A stretch of 64,000 nt of DNA. Source: Sphingomonas sp. PP-F2F-G114-C0414. GTDB lineage: Bacteria; Pseudomonadota; Alphaproteobacteria; Sphingomonadales; Sphingomonadaceae. Shown one piece after another: positions 51,399-60,204 of this stretch. Below the pieces are notes generated by a model. The model did not search any database. It saw only the letters and a list, made by a program, of their open reading frames with translations, and had not been told where the DNA came from. The translations under genes and the position numbers were made by a program. Each line of letters starts with the position of its first letter. Position 1 is the stretch's first letter. The DNA is taken from contig NZ_RCWT01000009.1 of the NCBI RefSeq assembly GCF_003688595.1, forward strand, positions 248,001 to 312,000. Reading direction: 5' to 3'.

Positions 51399-51962
51399 AT
51401 GAGCAACGACCCCCACGCCATGCCGACATGGCACGGCACCACGATTCTCTCGGTCCGCCGCGGCGGCAAGGTCGTCGTGATCGGCGACGGCCAGGTCTCG
51501 ATGGGCCAGACCGTCATGAAACCCAACGCGCGCAAAGTCCGTCGCCTCGGCGACGGCAGCGTCATCGGTGGATTCGCCGGCGCCACGGCAGATGCCTTCA
51601 CGCTTTTCGAACGCCTCGAGCGGAAACTCGAAGCGCACCAGGGCCAACTCCTCCGCGCCGCGGTCGAACTCGCCAAGGACTGGCGCACCGACAAGTTCCT
51701 CCGCAACCTCGAGGCAATGATGATCGTCGCCGACAAGGACGTGACGCTGATCCTCACCGGCAACGGCGACGTGCTGGAACCCGAGAACGGCGTCGCCGCG
51801 ATCGGCTCCGGCGGCAACTTCGCGCTCGCCGCGGCCCGAGCGCTGGTCGAATACGAGACCGACGCCGAAGTCCTCTGCCGCAAGGCGATGCACATAGCGT
51901 CCGAGCTCTGCGTCTACACCAACGACCGCCTCACGGTCGAAACGATGGACAGCGCGACCTGA
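51399..51962 (+). CDS. hslV: ATP-dependent protease subunit HslV
   Basis: Proteolytic subunit of the HslVU (ClpQY) complex. The 187-residue product carries a 13-residue propeptide, [13 protein letters not shown], before the catalytic Thr14 of TTILSVRR, as in other alphaproteobacteria. [35 protein letters not shown] and [15 protein letters not shown] are family signatures. No Shine-Dalgarno is visible. A TTGCAC box at 51365 and TACATC at 51387 would put the transcript start at or near the ATG, so a leaderless message is possible. hslU follows after a family J repeat. Confidence 0.95.
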   Translation: MSNDPHAMPTWHGTTILSVRRGGKVVVIGDGQVSMGQTVMKPNARKVRRLGDGSVIGGFAGATADAFTLFERLERKLEAHQGQLLRAAVELAKDWRTDKFLRNLEAMMIVADKDVTLILTGNGDVLEPENGVAAIGSGGNFALAAARALVEYETDAEVLCRKAMHIASELCVYTNDRLTVETMDSAT

Positions 51963-51970
51963 TTTGCCTT

Positions 51971-52079
51971 CACCCCTCCCTGGAAGGGAGGGGCCGGGGG
52001 TGGGTCGGCCCGAGAGGAATTGCCGTCCGCGCCCCACACCGACCCACCCCCAACCCCTCCTTTCCAGGGAGGGGAGCAG
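51971..52079. repeat. Palindromic element, family J, between hslV and hslU
   Basis: CCCCTCCCTGGAAGGGAGGG with GGGGGTGGGTCGG and its inverse. It begins eight nucleotides after the hslV stop and ends nine nucleotides before the hslU start, so it would be in the leader of hslU in the shared transcript. Confidence 0.92.
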
Positions 52080-52088
52080 AGTAGCCCC

Positions 52089-53384
52089 ATGAACGACCAG
52101 CTCACCCCGAAGGCCATCGTCGCCGCGCTCGACGCCCACATCATCGGCCAGGCCGCCGCGAAACGCGCGGTCGCCGTCGCGATGCGCAACCGCTGGCGCC
52201 GCCAGCAGCTCAGCGAAGACCTCCGCGATGAGGTCACGCCGAAGAACATCTTGATGATCGGACCGACCGGCTGCGGCAAGACCGAGATCAGCCGCCGCCT
52301 CGCCAAGCTCGCCGACGCACCGTTCGTGAAGGTCGAGGCGACCAAGTTCACCGAGGTCGGCTATGTCGGCCGCGACGTCGAGCAGATCGCCCGCGACCTC
52401 GTCGAGGAAGCGATCCGCCTCGAAAAGGAACGGCGTCGTATAGCCGTCAAGGACAAGGCCGAAGAGGCGGCGATGGGACGTCTGCTTGACGCGCTCACCG
52501 GCAAGAACGCTAGTGAGGCGACGCGCGAAAGCTTCAAGCAGCGCTTCCTCGATGGCCATCTCAATAACGCCGAAGTCGAGATCGAGATCGAGCAGGCGCC
52601 CGCCATGCCGTTCGACATCCCCGGCGGTGCGCCGCAGATGATCAATCTCGGCGAGATGATGAAATCGTTCGGCGGCGGCCAGCAACTTAAGCGCCGCAAG
52701 CTTACCGTCCACGCGGCGTGGGACAAGCTCGTCGAGGAAGAGGCCGACAAGCGCCTCGACCAGGACGAGGTCAGCCGCGCGGCGCTGGCCGATGCGGAAG
52801 CCAACGGCATCGTCTTCCTCGACGAGATCGACAAGATCGCGGTCGCGGACGGCCGCGGCGGTTCGATCAGCCGCGAAGGCGTCCAGCGCGACCTGTTGCC
52901 CTTGATCGAAGGCACCACCGTCGCCACGAAATACGGCCCGATGAAGACCGACCACATCCTCTTCATCGCCAGCGGCGCGTTCCACGTCGCCAAGCCGAGC
53001 GACCTGCTCCCTGAACTCCAGGGCCGCCTGCCGATCCGCGTCGAGTTGAAGGGCCTCACCGAAGCCGATTTCGTCGCGATCCTGTCGGACACCAAGGCGT
53101 CGCTGCCGCTGCAATACAAGGCGCTGATCGCCACCGAAGGCGTCGGCATCGAGTTCACCGAAGACGGCATCGCCGCGATCGCTCGCATCGCCGCGGAGGT
53201 GAACTCCGAGATCGAGAACATCGGCGCGCGGCGTCTGCAGACGGTGATGGAAAAGCTGCTGGAAGAGGTAAGCTACAACGCCGAAGACCGCGGCGGCTCG
53301 AACCTCGTCATCGACGGCGCCTATGTCGACAGCCAGCTGAAGGAAATTGCGCGGAATACCGATCTGAGCCGGTTCGTGCTGTGA
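52089..53384 (+). CDS. hslU: ATP-dependent protease ATPase subunit HslU
   Basis: AAA+ unfoldase that feeds substrates to HslV. The 431-residue product has Walker A GPTGCGKT at residues 58-65, the pore motif GYVGRD, an intermediate I domain (about 110-240), Walker [13 protein letters not shown], sensor region [14 protein letters not shown], and the C-terminal tail ending DLSRFVL that docks into HslV. The start at 52089 is preceded only by a weak AGAG and by GGGGAG that belongs to the repeat arm. It forms an operon with hslV. Confidence 0.96.
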   Translation: MNDQLTPKAIVAALDAHIIGQAAAKRAVAVAMRNRWRRQQLSEDLRDEVTPKNILMIGPTGCGKTEISRRLAKLADAPFVKVEATKFTEVGYVGRDVEQIARDLVEEAIRLEKERRRIAVKDKAEEAAMGRLLDALTGKNASEATRESFKQRFLDGHLNNAEVEIEIEQAPAMPFDIPGGAPQMINLGEMMKSFGGGQQLKRRKLTVHAAWDKLVEEEADKRLDQDEVSRAALADAEANGIVFLDEIDKIAVADGRGGSISREGVQRDLLPLIEGTTVATKYGPMKTDHILFIASGAFHVAKPSDLLPELQGRLPIRVELKGLTEADFVAILSDTKASLPLQYKALIATEGVGIEFTEDGIAAIARIAAEVNSEIENIGARRLQTVMEKLLEEVSYNAEDRGGSNLVIDGAYVDSQLKEIARNTDLSRFVL

Positions 53385-53404
53385 TCTGGGAGCCGGTCGG
53401 TTCC

Positions 53405-53531
53405 GTATCCTCCCCCGCCAGGGGTAGGTGTCGCCGAAGGTGACGGAGGGGGAGGACACGGAACGGACGTGATCCCTTTCCTTGCCCTCCGTCAGGCAAG
53501 GGCCTGCCACCTCCCCCTGGCGGGGGAGGAT
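53405..53531. repeat. Palindromic element, family F
   Basis: TATCCTCCCCCGCCAGGGGT with GTGACGGAGGG, and the inverse CCCTCCGTCA...ACCTCCCCCTGGCGGGGGAG. Sister of 18325-18449. It lies between hslU and the nitroreductase gene. Confidence 0.85.
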
Positions 53532-53574
53532 TGATTGGTTAGGGCCTTCGTATGGGGGCTGTCAGGAGAAGATC

Positions 53575-54240
53575 ATGGACGTGACCGAAGCCATAGCCGC
53601 TCACCGCTCCGTCCGAGGCTTCCTCGACACGCCCGTCGACCCGACCCTTCTCGAAGACCTAGCCGTAAAAGCGTCGCGAGCAGCAACCGGCGGCAATCTC
53701 CAGCCCTGGCACCTAGCGGTCGTCCACGGCGAACCCATGACCCGTCTCAAGACAATCATGGCTAAAAAGATCGCGAGCAGCGTCACCGAAACCCCGGCTT
53801 ACGACATCTACCCCAAAGACCTGACCGCCCCCTACCGAGACCGCCGCTACGCCGTCGGCGAAGCGATGTACGCGCACCTCGGCATCCCCCGCGACGACAA
53901 GCCCGCGCGGCAGAAATGGTTCGCCCGAAATTTCGAATTTTTCGGCGCCCCCGCCGCGTATTTCTGCACGATCGACCGCCGCATGGGCCCGCCGCAATGG
54001 TCGGACCTCGGCATGTACCTGCAAAACCTGATGCTGCTCGCGGTCGACGCCGGCCTCGCCACCTGCCCGCAGGAATGCTGGGCGATGTATCCGGAAACGG
54101 TCGGAAGGGTCTTGGACATGCCCGATGACCGCATGCTCTTCTGCGGCATGGCAATCGGCTACGAAGACAAAAGCGCGCCTGCCAATGCGTTGCGCACGGA
54201 GCGCGCGGACGAAGCGGAATGGCTGACGACGATGGGTTAA
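53575..54240 (+). CDS. Nitroreductase family protein
   Basis: A 221-residue FMN-dependent NAD(P)H oxidoreductase. The N-terminal FMN motif is EAIAAHRSVRGFLDTPVD, with SRAATGGNLQPW at about residues 36-47, and the C-terminal region LAVDAGLATCPQECW is typical of the family. The substrate is not predictable; quinones, nitroaromatics and enones are common. AGGAG six nucleotides upstream supports the ATG at 53575. It is monocistronic between two palindromic-repeat gaps. Confidence 0.9.
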   Translation: MDVTEAIAAHRSVRGFLDTPVDPTLLEDLAVKASRAATGGNLQPWHLAVVHGEPMTRLKTIMAKKIASSVTETPAYDIYPKDLTAPYRDRRYAVGEAMYAHLGIPRDDKPARQKWFARNFEFFGAPAAYFCTIDRRMGPPQWSDLGMYLQNLMLLAVDAGLATCPQECWAMYPETVGRVLDMPDDRMLFCGMAIGYEDKSAPANALRTERADEAEWLTTMG

Positions 54241-54269
54241 TTTAGGCGATCGAAGCTAAGCAAAACAAT

Positions 54270-54370
54270 ACCCCGGCGAAGGCCGGGGCCCAATTGGGCG
54301 ACGATGGTAACGGAGCGAAGCGCCTCGTCACGCCGGCCTTGCCAATTGGGCCCCGGCCTCCGCCGGGGTG
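54270..54370. repeat. Palindromic element, family E
   Basis: CCCCGGCGAAGGCCGGGG with CCAATTGG and the inverse CCCCGGCCTCCGCCGGGG. The spacer contains GTAACGGAGCGAAGCGC. Confidence 0.92.
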
Positions 54371-54387
54371 GTGCGTAGATGCGTAAG

Positions 54388-54446
54388 CTTGTTCACCCGC
54401 GAAGGCGGGTGCCCAGACTGGGTTCCCGCCTTCGCGGGGAAACAAC
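54388..54446. repeat. Palindromic element, family H
   Basis: CTTGTTCACCCGCGAAGGCG and the inverse CGCCTTCGCGGGGAAACAAC. It is immediately adjacent to the preceding E element and ends at the stop codon of the next minus-strand gene. Confidence 0.9.
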
Positions 54447-54448
54447 GA

Positions 54449-54715
54449 TTAGAGAATTACCGTCTGGGGCTTGGCGCCCTTGATCCCCGCAAGGATCATG
54501 GCCTCCCACACCGCAGGGTCGCCCGCCGCCGCCATCGCCTTGTCAGGCTCGCGCAGAGTCTTCAGCACCGCCAGCGCGTCGGGCAGATAATCCGCCCACG
54601 CATCGTCGATAAGACGCGACGCCGACTCGGCATCGCCGCCGGCGTTCGCGCTGATCCGCTGTCCCGCCAGCACGCGCGCGACGCGTTCGGCGACAGGTGT
54701 AGTGGAAACGTCCAT
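54449..54715 (-). CDS. Hypothetical protein (88 aa)
   Basis: A small soluble protein, mostly helical and Ala-rich: MDVSTTPVAERVARVLAGQR, then GGDAESASRLIDDAWADYLP and ALAVLKTLREPDKAMAAAGD. The start at 54715 is chosen because GAGGAG lies seven nucleotides upstream; the ATG at 54721 would be only one nucleotide from it. No domain is recognised. It follows the DEAD-box helicase gene on the same strand after 58 nt and may be its operon partner. Its stop codon touches a family H repeat. Confidence 0.7.
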   Translation of the reverse strand: MDVSTTPVAERVARVLAGQRISANAGGDAESASRLIDDAWADYLPDALAVLKTLREPDKAMAAAGDPAVWEAMILAGIKGAKPQTVIL

Positions 54716-54773
54716 GAGCATTCTCCTCGCGGGACCGGTCTACACCAAACCCGCGAGGCGAACGAATGCTCCT

Positions 54774-56201
54774 TTAGCGTGCCGGGCCCGAACCCGCGCC
54801 ACGCGCAGGGCCACGGCCCCCGCCGCCGCCAGCCGGACGACCGCCGCCCTGACCACCGGAACGACCGCCACCTTGCGGACGACCGCCACCACCTTGGCCG
54901 CCACCCTGGCCACCACGGCTCGCACCCGCATAGTTGCGGCCGGTCGTACCGGTCGCCCGCGGCGAATGCGTCGCACGCGGACGTGCCGGATCGCGCGGAC
55001 GATCGATACGAACCTCGGGATCGGCACCCATCGTCTTGACGCGCGTCTGCTTGATCTGGTTCGACAGGTTGACGAAATCGTCCGGCAGCGACCGGACCTG
55101 GACCTTCTGGCGGGTGATCCGCTCGATGTCGCGCAGGTACGCCTTCTCGTCATCCGCGCAGAACGCGACGGCGATGCCGCTGGCGCCCGCACGCGCGGTA
55201 CGGCCGATGCGGTGGACATACTGCTCGGCGACGTTCGGCAGCTCGAAGTTGATGACGTGCGAAACGCCCGAGACGTCGATACCGCGTGCGGCGATGTCGG
55301 TCGCGATCAGGACCTTGACCTTGCCCTGCTTGAACTCGCCAAGTGCGCGCTCGCGCTGGCCCTGGCTCTTGTTGCCGTGGATCGCGTTCGAGGCGATGCC
55401 GTTGCCGGCGAGCAGCTTCACGACGCGGTCGGCGCCATGCTTGGTGCGCGTGAAGACGAGCGCGCGGTCGATCGCCGGATCCGCCAGCGTGATCGTCAGC
55501 AGCGCCTGCTTCTCCGACTGGTTGCAGAAGGTGACATACTGGTCGACGCGCTCGGCGGTCGTCGCGGCCGGCTTCACCGACACCGTCTTCGGGTCGAGCA
55601 GGAACTGCGACGCCAGCTCGCGGATCGCGACTGGCATCGTCGCCGAGAAAAACAAAGTCTGGCGCTTCTTCGGCAGCATGCGGACGATCTTCTTCAGCGC
55701 GTGGATGAAGCCGAGGTCCATCATCTGGTCGGCCTCGTCGAGCACGAGGATCTCGATCATCGACAGGTTCACGAAGCCCTGCTCGATCAGGTCGATCAGG
55801 CGACCCGGCGTGGCGACGAGGATGTCGACGCCGCGGCTCATGTCCTGGCGGTTCTTGTTGATGCTGGTGCCGCCGAACACGGTCGTCACCGACATCTTGC
55901 TGAACTGGCCATACGCGCGCGCGCTGTCGGCGATCTGGCTGGCGAGTTCGCGCGTCGGCGCGAGCACCAGCATGCGGCAATGCGTCGGCAGGACGCGCTT
56001 CTGGTTCTCGGTCAGGCGCTGGATCGACGGCAGCACGAACGCTGCGGTCTTGCCGGTGCCGGTCTGCGCGATGCCGAGCAGATCGCCACCCTCGAGCAGG
56101 ATCGGGATCGACTGCGCCTGGATCGGCGTCGGCTCGGTATAGCCCTTGGCTTCGAGCGCACGGACGAGCGGCTCGGCAAGGCCGAGGTTTGCAAATGACA
56201 T
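54774..56201 (-). CDS. DEAD-box RNA helicase
   Basis: A 475-residue ATP-dependent RNA helicase of the RhlE/DeaD type. It has the Q motif (GLAEPLVRALEAKGYTEPTP), Walker A AQTGTGKT at 45-52, DEAD at 155-158, SAT in FFSATMPV, and HRIGRTARAG in the second RecA domain. The C-terminal 90 residues are a Gly/Arg-rich disordered tail for RNA binding. The start at 56201 (MSFANLGL) has GAGAG upstream. The 225-nt leader region could take part in cold-shock control as for other such helicases, but no motif proves it. Confidence 0.94.
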   Translation of the reverse strand: MSFANLGLAEPLVRALEAKGYTEPTPIQAQSIPILLEGGDLLGIAQTGTGKTAAFVLPSIQRLTENQKRVLPTHCRMLVLAPTRELASQIADSARAYGQFSKMSVTTVFGGTSINKNRQDMSRGVDILVATPGRLIDLIEQGFVNLSMIEILVLDEADQMMDLGFIHALKKIVRMLPKKRQTLFFSATMPVAIRELASQFLLDPKTVSVKPAATTAERVDQYVTFCNQSEKQALLTITLADPAIDRALVFTRTKHGADRVVKLLAGNGIASNAIHGNKSQGQRERALGEFKQGKVKVLIATDIAARGIDVSGVSHVINFELPNVAEQYVHRIGRTARAGASGIAVAFCADDEKAYLRDIERITRQKVQVRSLPDDFVNLSNQIKQTRVKTMGADPEVRIDRPRDPARPRATHSPRATGTTGRNYAGASRGGQGGGQGGGGRPQGGGRSGGQGGGRPAGGGGGRGPARGAGSGPAR

Positions 56202-56426
56202 GTAGAGTCTCTCAAATAGATGCCGGGCTCGCGAATCCACACAAGGACGCGCGAGGGGCGGTGGTGTTTTGACACCCCGCGTGAAAAGGGAAGCCCGTTG
56301 GAAACGACCGAGGCGGAGCTAAGACCGTAAAGGTCCAATCACGCTGCATTACGCTTCGATGAGCGCCATCTGGCGTGTCATCGTCGAAAAGTCAACCTGT
56401 GGTGCCGATCTGGACCCGTGGCGGTG

Positions 56427-57155
56427 TCAGCTCCGAATTTGCCCCAGGTGCAGATAGCGTTCGTTGAACTCGGCGGCATCACGCAGCCGGGGCCAGTCGG
56501 TGACGCTGACCTGCCGCTTCTTGCGCGCGATCAGTCCGTCCGATTCGAGCGATTTCAGCACGCGGTTGACGTGCACCGGGGTCAGCCCGAGCGCGTCGCC
56601 GAGCTGCTCCTGCGTCATCGGCAACTCGTATGCCATCCCGCCTCCCAGGGCCGATGTCTTGAACCGCACCGAGAATTCGCACAGCAGATGCGCCAGTCGA
56701 CTGCGCGCGTTGCGCCGCCCGACGTTGAGCAACCATTCGCGGTGGATCGAAGCCTCGACCAGCGCGTCGATCCACAATGCCTGGCCCGCCGCCGGGCACG
56801 TCTCGATGAACTGCCGCAACGCCACGATCGGCACCTCGGCCAGCGTCAGCCGGGTCAGCGCCTGGATATCGTGATCGGATTCATCGAGGAACAGGTTCTG
56901 CAGGTCGACGAATTCGCCGGGCATCAGGATCGAGACGATCTCGCGCTCGCCATTGGGTGTCAGCTTCTGGCGATAGGCGAGGCCGTCGAGGATGAACGCG
57001 CACCGCGTCGGGCGTTGGCCCTCGCGCAGCATATACGTCGACGCATCGAGCGTCCGAACCTTGAACGGCAATGCGGCGATTTGAACGCGATCGTCCGCAC
57101 GCAGCGTCGTTCGCGACTCGAATTTCCGTATAACCTGTTCAGTCACGGTGGACAT
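56427..57155 (-). CDS. Crp/Fnr-family transcriptional regulator
   Basis: A 242-residue regulator. The N-terminal beta-roll domain runs over about 25-140 (MLREGQRPTRCAFILDGLAY, ILMPGEFVDLQNLFLDESDH). The C-terminal winged helix at 165-225 shows MTQEQLGDALGLTPVHVNRV as the HTH and LKSLESDGLI. No FNR-type cysteine cluster is visible. The start at 57155 (MSTVTEQVIRKFE) is the most plausible; an ATG at 57176 adds seven residues. Targets and ligand are unknown. Confidence 0.9.
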   Translation of the reverse strand: MSTVTEQVIRKFESRTTLRADDRVQIAALPFKVRTLDASTYMLREGQRPTRCAFILDGLAYRQKLTPNGEREIVSILMPGEFVDLQNLFLDESDHDIQALTRLTLAEVPIVALRQFIETCPAAGQALWIDALVEASIHREWLLNVGRRNARSRLAHLLCEFSVRFKTSALGGGMAYELPMTQEQLGDALGLTPVHVNRVLKSLESDGLIARKKRQVSVTDWPRLRDAAEFNERYLHLGQIRS

Positions 57156-57360
57156 ATCCACGTGCACTCTCCGCATCCAGGGCAGGAGCACTCGTTTCTC
57201 GCTGTCACCCTCTCTGGGATAGCGCGTCGCAAGGGAACGCACCTTATCCCAGGATTGAGAAGCATGACAAAACCCATGTTATATTATCGCGACGCACTCG
57301 CGCGGTGCGTCGAGTCGACCGCGCGCGGCGATATCGGCTCAGACATGGGACGATCTGGGG

Positions 57361-57606
57361 TCAGAGCGCGGAGCTGTCGCCGGGTTCGTCGATCGTGACG
57401 GCAACCGCCAGCAGCACGCTGCCTCGATCGTTGCGGACCGCAACACGGAAGCGCGCGCCGTGACGCGCGATCGCCGGATGGTCGCTGAGATAGTCGCCCG
57501 CGAAGATCACCGCCTGGACGCGCGCTTCCTCGTCGTTGGCCAGATCGGTACCGTCGTCGTCGTTGACGTGTTTATGGTTGTCGATGTCGAAGAAGTATCT
57601 GGGCAT
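57361..57606 (-). CDS. DUF6894-like small protein
   Basis: An 81-residue protein beginning MPRYFFDIDNHKHVNDDDGT, the pattern of the DUF6894 group common in alphaproteobacteria. The central part reads AVIFAGDYLSDHPAIARHGA and the end is beta-rich (FRVAVRNDRGSVLLAVAVTI). The start at 57606 is chosen because GAGGAAG lies about six nucleotides upstream. Function is unknown. It is single and divergent from the FAH-family gene. Confidence 0.8.
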   Translation of the reverse strand: MPRYFFDIDNHKHVNDDDGTDLANDEEARVQAVIFAGDYLSDHPAIARHGARFRVAVRNDRGSVLLAVAVTIDEPGDSSAL

Positions 57607-57757
57607 GCTCGACTTCCTCAACCGTTACGCAAGCCTGTTTGTATCAGGCCGGAAATCGCTCCGCTCTTACTAAAATCAGGTTTGTCGGGCGCGGCGTGCT
57701 CGACTTGAACTCCGTCACGGGCGTAGGATGCGTGCAAACATATAGAGGATCCGCACC

Positions 57758-58777
57758 ATGAAACTGGCCAGCCTGAAGCATCCCGACGCCACCCGCGGAC
57801 GAGACGGGAAGCTTGTGGTCGTCTCGAACGACCTCGCCTGGTATGCCGATGCGAGCCACATCGCGCCGACGCTGCAGGCCGCGCTCGACGACTGGGACCG
57901 GCTTTCGATCGACCTGAAGAACCTGTCGACCGATCTCGAGCACGAGATGATCCCGATGCGCCGCTTCCACGAGCACGACGCCGAGTCGCCGTTGCCGCGT
58001 GCGTATCAATGGGCGGACGGCTCGGCGTACGTGAACCACGTCGCGCTCGTGCGACAGGCGCGCGCGGCGGAGATGCCCGACAGCTTCTGGCACGATCCGC
58101 TGATGTACCAGGGCGGCTCGGACGGGTTCCTGGGCCCGCGCGATCCGATTCCGCTCGCTGACGAGTCCTGGGGTTGCGACATGGAGGCCGAGGTCGTCGT
58201 CGTCACCGGTGACGTGCCGCTCGGCGCGAGTCGCGACGAGGCGCTGGCGGCGATCTTGCTGGTCGGGCTGACCAACGACGTTAGCCTGCGCAACCTGATC
58301 CCCGGCGAACTCGGCAAGGGCTTCGGTTTCTTCCAGTCGAAACCGGCGAGCGCGTTTTCGCCCGTCTTCGTTACCCCCGACTCACTTGGCGACTGGTGGA
58401 AGGACGGCAAGCTGCACCGCAAGCTGATGGTCGACCTCAACGGCCAGCCGCTCGGTCGCGCAGAGGCGGGCGAGGACATGACGTTCGATTTCGGTACGCT
58501 GGTCGCGCACGCCGCCAAGACGCGGAAGCTGGGGGCGGGGACGATCGTCGGATCCGGCACCGTCTCGAACCGTGGCCCCGATGGCGGTCCAGGCAAGTCG
58601 GTTGCCAAGGGCGGCGTCGGCTATTCCTGTCTCGCCGAAGTGCGGACGATCGAAACGATCCAGGGCGGCAAGCCCGTCACGCCGTTCCTCAAGCGGGGTG
58701 ACGTCGTCCGCATCTGGGCGGAGGACGACAAGCGACATCCGATCTTCGGCGTGATCGAGCAGACCGTCGGCGGCTGA
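57758..58777 (+). CDS. Fumarylacetoacetate hydrolase family protein
   Basis: A 339-residue FAH-superfamily enzyme with the N-terminal SH3-like region (MKLASLKHPDATRGRDGKLV) and the C-terminal catalytic domain. The acidic metal ligands are visible in CDMEAEVVVVTGDV at about 146-159. GFGFFQSKPASAFSPVFVTP and GTVSNRGPDGGPGKSVAKGG are family blocks. Members hydrolyse C-C bonds of acylpyruvates in aromatic degradation; the substrate here is unknown. GAGGA eight nucleotides upstream supports the ATG at 57758. The bkd operon starts 137 nt downstream. Confidence 0.9.
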   Translation: MKLASLKHPDATRGRDGKLVVVSNDLAWYADASHIAPTLQAALDDWDRLSIDLKNLSTDLEHEMIPMRRFHEHDAESPLPRAYQWADGSAYVNHVALVRQARAAEMPDSFWHDPLMYQGGSDGFLGPRDPIPLADESWGCDMEAEVVVVTGDVPLGASRDEALAAILLVGLTNDVSLRNLIPGELGKGFGFFQSKPASAFSPVFVTPDSLGDWWKDGKLHRKLMVDLNGQPLGRAEAGEDMTFDFGTLVAHAAKTRKLGAGTIVGSGTVSNRGPDGGPGKSVAKGGVGYSCLAEVRTIETIQGGKPVTPFLKRGDVVRIWAEDDKRHPIFGVIEQTVGG

Positions 58778-58914
58778 ATTCTGCGGAGGGGAGAAAAATC
58801 CGCGCGGCACATCGTGAATGCGCAACTCCCCCTCGCAATCTGCGTTGAAATTTAATAACAAGCCTCGGTAAGAGTGTTCCGCGGTCACAGCGGCCTCATG
58901 GAGATGGAATCACG

Positions 58915-60204
58915 ATGGCAAGCGAGCATCCGCGCGCCAATTTGCAGCCACTTACGCTGCATATCCCCGAGCCGAAGTTCCGCCCCGGCGACGCGGTGGA
59001 CTTCGCCGAAGTCGACGTGCCGCCCGCCGGCGAAGCGCGCCGCCCTGACACCGCCGACAAGGCGTCCGACTTCATCGATCTCGCCTACACGCTGGTCCGC
59101 GTGCTCGACGACGACGGCAACGCGGTCGGCCCCTGGGACCCCAAGCTTTCGCCTGACGTGATGCGCCGCATGTTGCGCAGCATGGCGCTGCTCCGCGCGT
59201 TCGACGAGCGCATGTTCCGCGCGCAGCGGCAGGGCAAGACCAGCTTCTACATGAAGGCGCTCGGCGAGGAGGCGGTCGCGGTCGCGGCGGCCTATGCGCT
59301 CGATCACGAGGACATGTGCTTTCCCTCGTACCGCCAGCAGGGGCTATTGATCGCGCGGGGCTGGAGCCTCGTCGACATGATGAACCAGATCTATTCGAAC
59401 ACTGCCGATAGGCTCGGCGGCAAGCAGTTGCCGATCATGTATTCGGTCAAGGAAGCCGGGTTCTTCTCGATCTCCGGCAACCTCACGACGCAGTACCCAC
59501 AGGCGGTCGGCTGGGCGATGGCATCCGCCGCCAAGGGCGACACGCGCATCGCCGCGACCTGGTGCGGCGAGGGTTCCACCGCCGAGGGCGACTTCCACTC
59601 GGCCTGCACGTTCGCTGCGGTGTACCGCGCGCCGGTGATCTTCAACGTCGTCAACAACCAGTGGGCGATCTCCAGCTTCTCCGGGTTCGCCGGCGCCGAG
59701 GCGACGACGTTCGCAGCACGCGCGGTCGGCTACGGCATCGCCGGGCTCCGGGTGGACGGCAATGACGCGCTGGCGGTCTACGCCGCGACCGAATGGGCCG
59801 CCGAGAGGGCACGCACCAACCAGGGCCCGACGCTGATCGAGCACTTCACCTACCGCGCGGAAGGCCATTCGACCTCCGACGATCCCGGCCAGTATCGCAG
59901 CGAAGGCGAACCCAATGCCTGGCCGCTCGGCGACCCGATCAAGCGCCTCAAGGACCACCTCATTGCAATCGGCGAATGGGACGAGGAGCGCCACGCGGCA
60001 CAGGACAAGGAACTCGCCGAGCAGGTCAAGGCCGCGCAGAAGGAAGCCGAGAAGAACGGCATCCTCGGCCACGGCCTCCACCAGCCGCTCGAATCGCTGT
60101 TCGACGGCGTGTTCGAGGAACTGCCGTGGCATCTGAAGGAGCAGCGTCAGCAGATGCTCGACGAAGAAACGGCCAGCGGCCGTCCATGGGATCGCAAGGC
60201 ATGA
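58915..60204 (+). CDS. bkdA1: Branched-chain 2-oxoacid dehydrogenase E1 alpha subunit
   Basis: Thiamine-diphosphate-dependent decarboxylase subunit acting on the 2-oxoacids from valine, leucine and isoleucine. The 429-residue product follows Pseudomonas BkdA1 closely: N-terminal LTLHIPEPKFRPGD, MCFPSYRQQ, LPIMYSVKEAGFFSISGNL, and the thiamine motif CGEGSTAEGDF...NVVNNQWAISSF. The phosphorylation-loop-like stretch YRAEGHSTSDDPGQYR is intact. The E1 beta start codon overlaps the stop (ATGA). No E3 gene is in the window. Confidence 0.94.
   Translation: MASEHPRANLQPLTLHIPEPKFRPGDAVDFAEVDVPPAGEARRPDTADKASDFIDLAYTLVRVLDDDGNAVGPWDPKLSPDVMRRMLRSMALLRAFDERMFRAQRQGKTSFYMKALGEEAVAVAAAYALDHEDMCFPSYRQQGLLIARGWSLVDMMNQIYSNTADRLGGKQLPIMYSVKEAGFFSISGNLTTQYPQAVGWAMASAAKGDTRIAATWCGEGSTAEGDFHSACTFAAVYRAPVIFNVVNNQWAISSFSGFAGAEATTFAARAVGYGIAGLRVDGNDALAVYAATEWAAERARTNQGPTLIEHFTYRAEGHSTSDDPGQYRSEGEPNAWPLGDPIKRLKDHLIAIGEWDEERHAAQDKELAEQVKAAQKEAEKNGILGHGLHQPLESLFDGVFEELPWHLKEQRQQMLDEETASGRPWDRKA

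Noticed and set aside
56202..56426. Riboswitch or cold-shock leader before the DEAD-box helicase
   Set aside because: The leader is long enough, but I can see no conserved aptamer or cold-box pattern in it.
58845..58874. Sigma70-type promoter of the bkd operon (TTGAAA with a weak downstream box)
   Set aside because: The -35 is good but the best -10 at suitable spacing (GTAAGA/TAAGAG) is poor, so I do not list it.
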